From NCBI GenBank assembly GCA_033182465.1, contig CP137321.1, forward strand, positions 558,001-622,000: DNA of 64,000 nt, read 5' to 3'. The notes below the pieces were generated by a model, which saw only the letters and a program-made list of their open reading frames with translations, did not search any database and was not told where the DNA came from. Origin of the DNA: Sanghuangporus weigelae (taxonomy: Eukaryota > Basidiomycota > Agaricomycetes > Hymenochaetales > Hymenochaetaceae). This document shows, one piece after another, positions 61,523 to 64,000 of the stretch (the stretch's first letter is position 1; the number at the start of each line of letters is the position of its first letter). The position numbers and the translations under genes were made by a program.

Positions 61523-63584
61523 TTATGATTTGGCCACAGCATCTTTTATAGCTTCGTCCTTAGCCGTCCATGGCGCCAGGCTCTCAAAATTTTTGTTTGT
61601 GTGGTAGGAGTCGACAGTCCGATGGCGTTTACGAGGGCCTTGGGGATTGTAACCGTGGGCCTCTACCATGTGCTTGTGTCGACGAGCTGGATCACTGAAG
61701 GTCTTGTCACAATCGACATAGCGGCAAGAATGAGGTTTAGCTCCAGTACTTCAGACCACAGTCAGCACAATATGCCAGAGACTAATACAAAGGGATTACT
61801 CACTGTCTATTGACGTGGATCATGAGCGAAACCCTCTGCGGGAACGCTTTGGCACAATACGGACAGATATGATCTCTGTGATTTGTAAATCGAGTCGTTA
61901 GACTGGGCATGCGAAGCGCAAAAAAATCATGGAAACCCACTTGAATTGCAGATGCCGAGTCTCGATGTGGCGTTTCACCAGGTGTCGTTTCGCAGTGTAC
62001 CCACAGTGATCATTCACCTCACCGGTGTAGCCGGTAGGCCAGATGCAGCGGAACTGAGTTTCCTCGTTCTCATTCGTAACCAGTTGCGCGTAATCTTTCC
62101 AAGCGTTCTTGTCCCTTGTGCGAGTAGCAGCTGATGGCATTGGTGGCGCAACGGATACAACAGGCATAATGCCGGGCGGAGGACGAGGTGGAGGATAGGG
62201 CTGAGCCATCATTTTAATGTGAGGTAATAGAGGAGGGAGAGACTGAGGAGAAGCCGTGGCAGAGCGAAAATCGGTATATTCATCTGGATAATCACGACCG
62301 GACCTGAATTTTTTGGCTTGATGTGGATCCGAAGATTCGCGAAAGCGCCAATGCATAACGCCAGGCGTATTACCGGTGTTGACCGGTAAGGTCGCATTGA
62401 GATGATGTATCGGCGGAAGCACTGGCGGCGGGCTTGGAGGAGCCGAGGACGAAGAGATTGAAGGCGAATAATGCAGATACGACGAACGAGGTGAGTCGTA
62501 TGCGCTATAGGAGAGGCTAAGAATGTCAGCCGCGTAGACCCTATAGAATTCACAGTCACTAACCTTGCCACGCCATACTGCCCTTGATTATGATTGTATA
62601 ATCGGTCCTGCACCGTCGATTCAGCGCGCCATGATCCAACGCGAGCTAGTCTTTCACGTCGTAGTAGAGGCTTATCAATTGTGTTGAGATGAAGACCGAG
62701 GGAAGACGATGGTTTTCCATTTTCTGATGGCCAACAGTTTCTGTAGGATCTAGTCAGTACTGTTCGCCGATAAATCGAGAGCAGCTTGAATGACTGACCC
62801 TACGTCGCTCACTGGCGAAGGAGTTTCCAGCTCGGCACTGTGCTGCGTCGGTGGGCTAGGGCTCGTGCTGAGGAAATGGCTGTCAATAATGTCCCTGTTC
62901 CCGGGAAAATTTGGTTGACGTCTCTCCGTGTCGGAAGAATCTGAGTGAGAAGGACTCGAATGGCTGCGGTCGCTGACAGACTCGTTGCCCCGGAGAGCAC
63001 TCGAAGGATGCAAATGCGAAGACATGCTGAACAGAGCATAAGTACGTGCTGGCGATACAATCGTTTCTCGCTTACCCAGTAGAAGGACGACTGCTTTCAG
63101 GAGGCTGATCATCATCACTGATTTATGGAACGGTCAGTTGAGAGAAGACCATAGGGGACCGACAATGTGAACATACTCAGATTGCACCAGTTCGTCGACT
63201 TCCGATTGTACCGGAGACATACTTACATCCCGTTCAACCGCTATGGTGTCGTTCACGGTGTGTACGGTGTCTTTACCGGGAGCACCTCTGAGTAGTGCAC
63301 CAGGTTGTCAGCAAAGGCGAAATCAGATGAGTGACTATGGAGGGCTCACCTTCCGTTGGTCCATTGAACCCGCGAAGTGAGCGTGGGTGCATTGTGCACA
63401 TGGTCGACATTGCACGGGTTGTAATGTGTGAGCCTCCGACTGTGTGATTTGTCAATACTTGCACATGGTGAGAACAATCATGGACCCACGTTGTACATTC
63501 TCGAAGAGACCGATGGAGAGCCTGCTCCCTCTTGAGGCTCTGGTAACTAACGTCCTTCAGGGACGGTGATCGTCGAGTAGACAT
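61523..63584 (-). CDS. C2H2 zinc-finger protein
   Basis: This is a probable nuclear DNA-binding regulator. The ATG at 63584 gives MSTRRSPSLKDVSYQSLKRE. A disordered Ser/Pro-rich part follows with SPSPPTQHSAELETPSPVS and PPRPPPGIMPVVSVAPPM. Three C2H2-like fingers lie at the C-terminus. The first has a long C-x12-C spacing (CIWPTGYTGEVNDHC) with H-x4-H in KRHIETRH. The second is CPYCAKAFPQRVSLMIHVNR plus H, with linker TGAKPH. The third is CRYVDCDKTFSDPARRHKHM with a further His (MVEAHG). It ends AKDEAIKDAVAKS with TAA at 61523-61525. A 52-nt intron near 63445-63496 interrupts the first exon. The target is unknown. Confidence 0.85.
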
Positions 63585-64000
63585 GATAAAGACGACTGCG
63601 AGGTGTGGAAGTTGGATAGAGTTAAAGTATGGGAGGGGGCAACCTGTGAGGTGAGGCCTGGGGAATAAAGGACCTCGGGATTGTCTGCTTTATGAAGGGC
63701 TGGAAGGGACTCTTTAAAAAGAACTAGAATATAAGTGGCGTTGCTAGTATATATTTCCTGGTTAAGCTATTTTTCTCAAAAAGGCGAATCGGCTAAACGC
63801 GTACCCTAGGAGAAGATCAAGAGTTTTATTCTTCCGAAGCCCCCAGCCCACCGTGACCACGAATACCGGAGTCGAATTTGAGTGAGTTTGCTGAATGATG
63901 AAGGATCTACACAAAGCTGAGGCACAAGCGCTGGTCGACTTAAAAAGGGCGCGTGCGGCGTTGCCTATCCGCTAGCCGTTACGCGCTAAGAAAAGTACGA
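63585..64000. other. Upstream flank of the zinc-finger gene
   Basis: This is the expected promoter of the minus-strand zinc-finger gene. No coding signal is seen to the end of the window. Confidence 0.5.

Noticed and set aside
63445-63496. Reading the first zinc-finger-gene exon straight through, giving TMCTMHPRSLRGF
   Set aside because: A 52-nt intron with gtgggt donor, TTGAC branch-like site and cacag acceptor fits better and joins in frame to the later exon GAPGKDTVHTVNDT.

Overview
The window is nuclear DNA of a filamentous basidiomycete, most likely an Agaricomycete. Genes are dense on both strands and carry many introns of about 50-60 bases. I find about 27 protein-coding genes, nearly all housekeeping. 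I see no rRNA, tRNA, CRISPR array or intact mobile element. All exon models were read by hand from splice signals and reading frame; no search was run.

Layout: 0-5 kb holds a vacuolar aspartic protease (PEP4 type, cut by the window edge) and a Zn2Cys6 transcription factor. 5.9-11.1 kb is a large repeat protein whose YP-rich repeats are each carried by a separate phase-1 exon. 11.4-24 kb holds a PUB-domain protein, fructosamine-3-kinase, a Tgl-type triacylglycerol lipase, a BRD8-like bromodomain protein, CstF-64, a small acidic protein and RBX1. 24-26.9 kb is gene-poor and has a 19-bp tandem repeat. 26.9-45.5 kb holds a Rab-like GTPase with a large insertion, RPS7, a degenerate alpha/beta-hydrolase, a PPR-type protein, AMMECR1, RPL3, an unknown protein with two GC-AG introns, a Kha1-type antiporter and HIS6. 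45.9-59.5 kb holds a second copy of the Zn2Cys6 factor in the opposite orientation, RRN3, a secreted unknown, OST1, uL22m, YOS1, a GILT-family protein and a MIX23/Cid2 protein. 61.5-63.6 kb is a C2H2 zinc-finger gene.

The genes do not form an obvious pathway cluster. Several divergent pairs share start-to-start gaps of 160-220 bp, which suggests bidirectional promoters. The items most worth a second look are the exon-per-repeat YP protein, the Rab GTPase with a roughly 155-residue insert between G4 and G5, the paralogous zinc-cluster factors sharing a 25-nt microexon inside the DNA-binding domain, a 10-nt coding microexon in RPL3, and a hydrolase fold that seems to have lost its catalytic triad.
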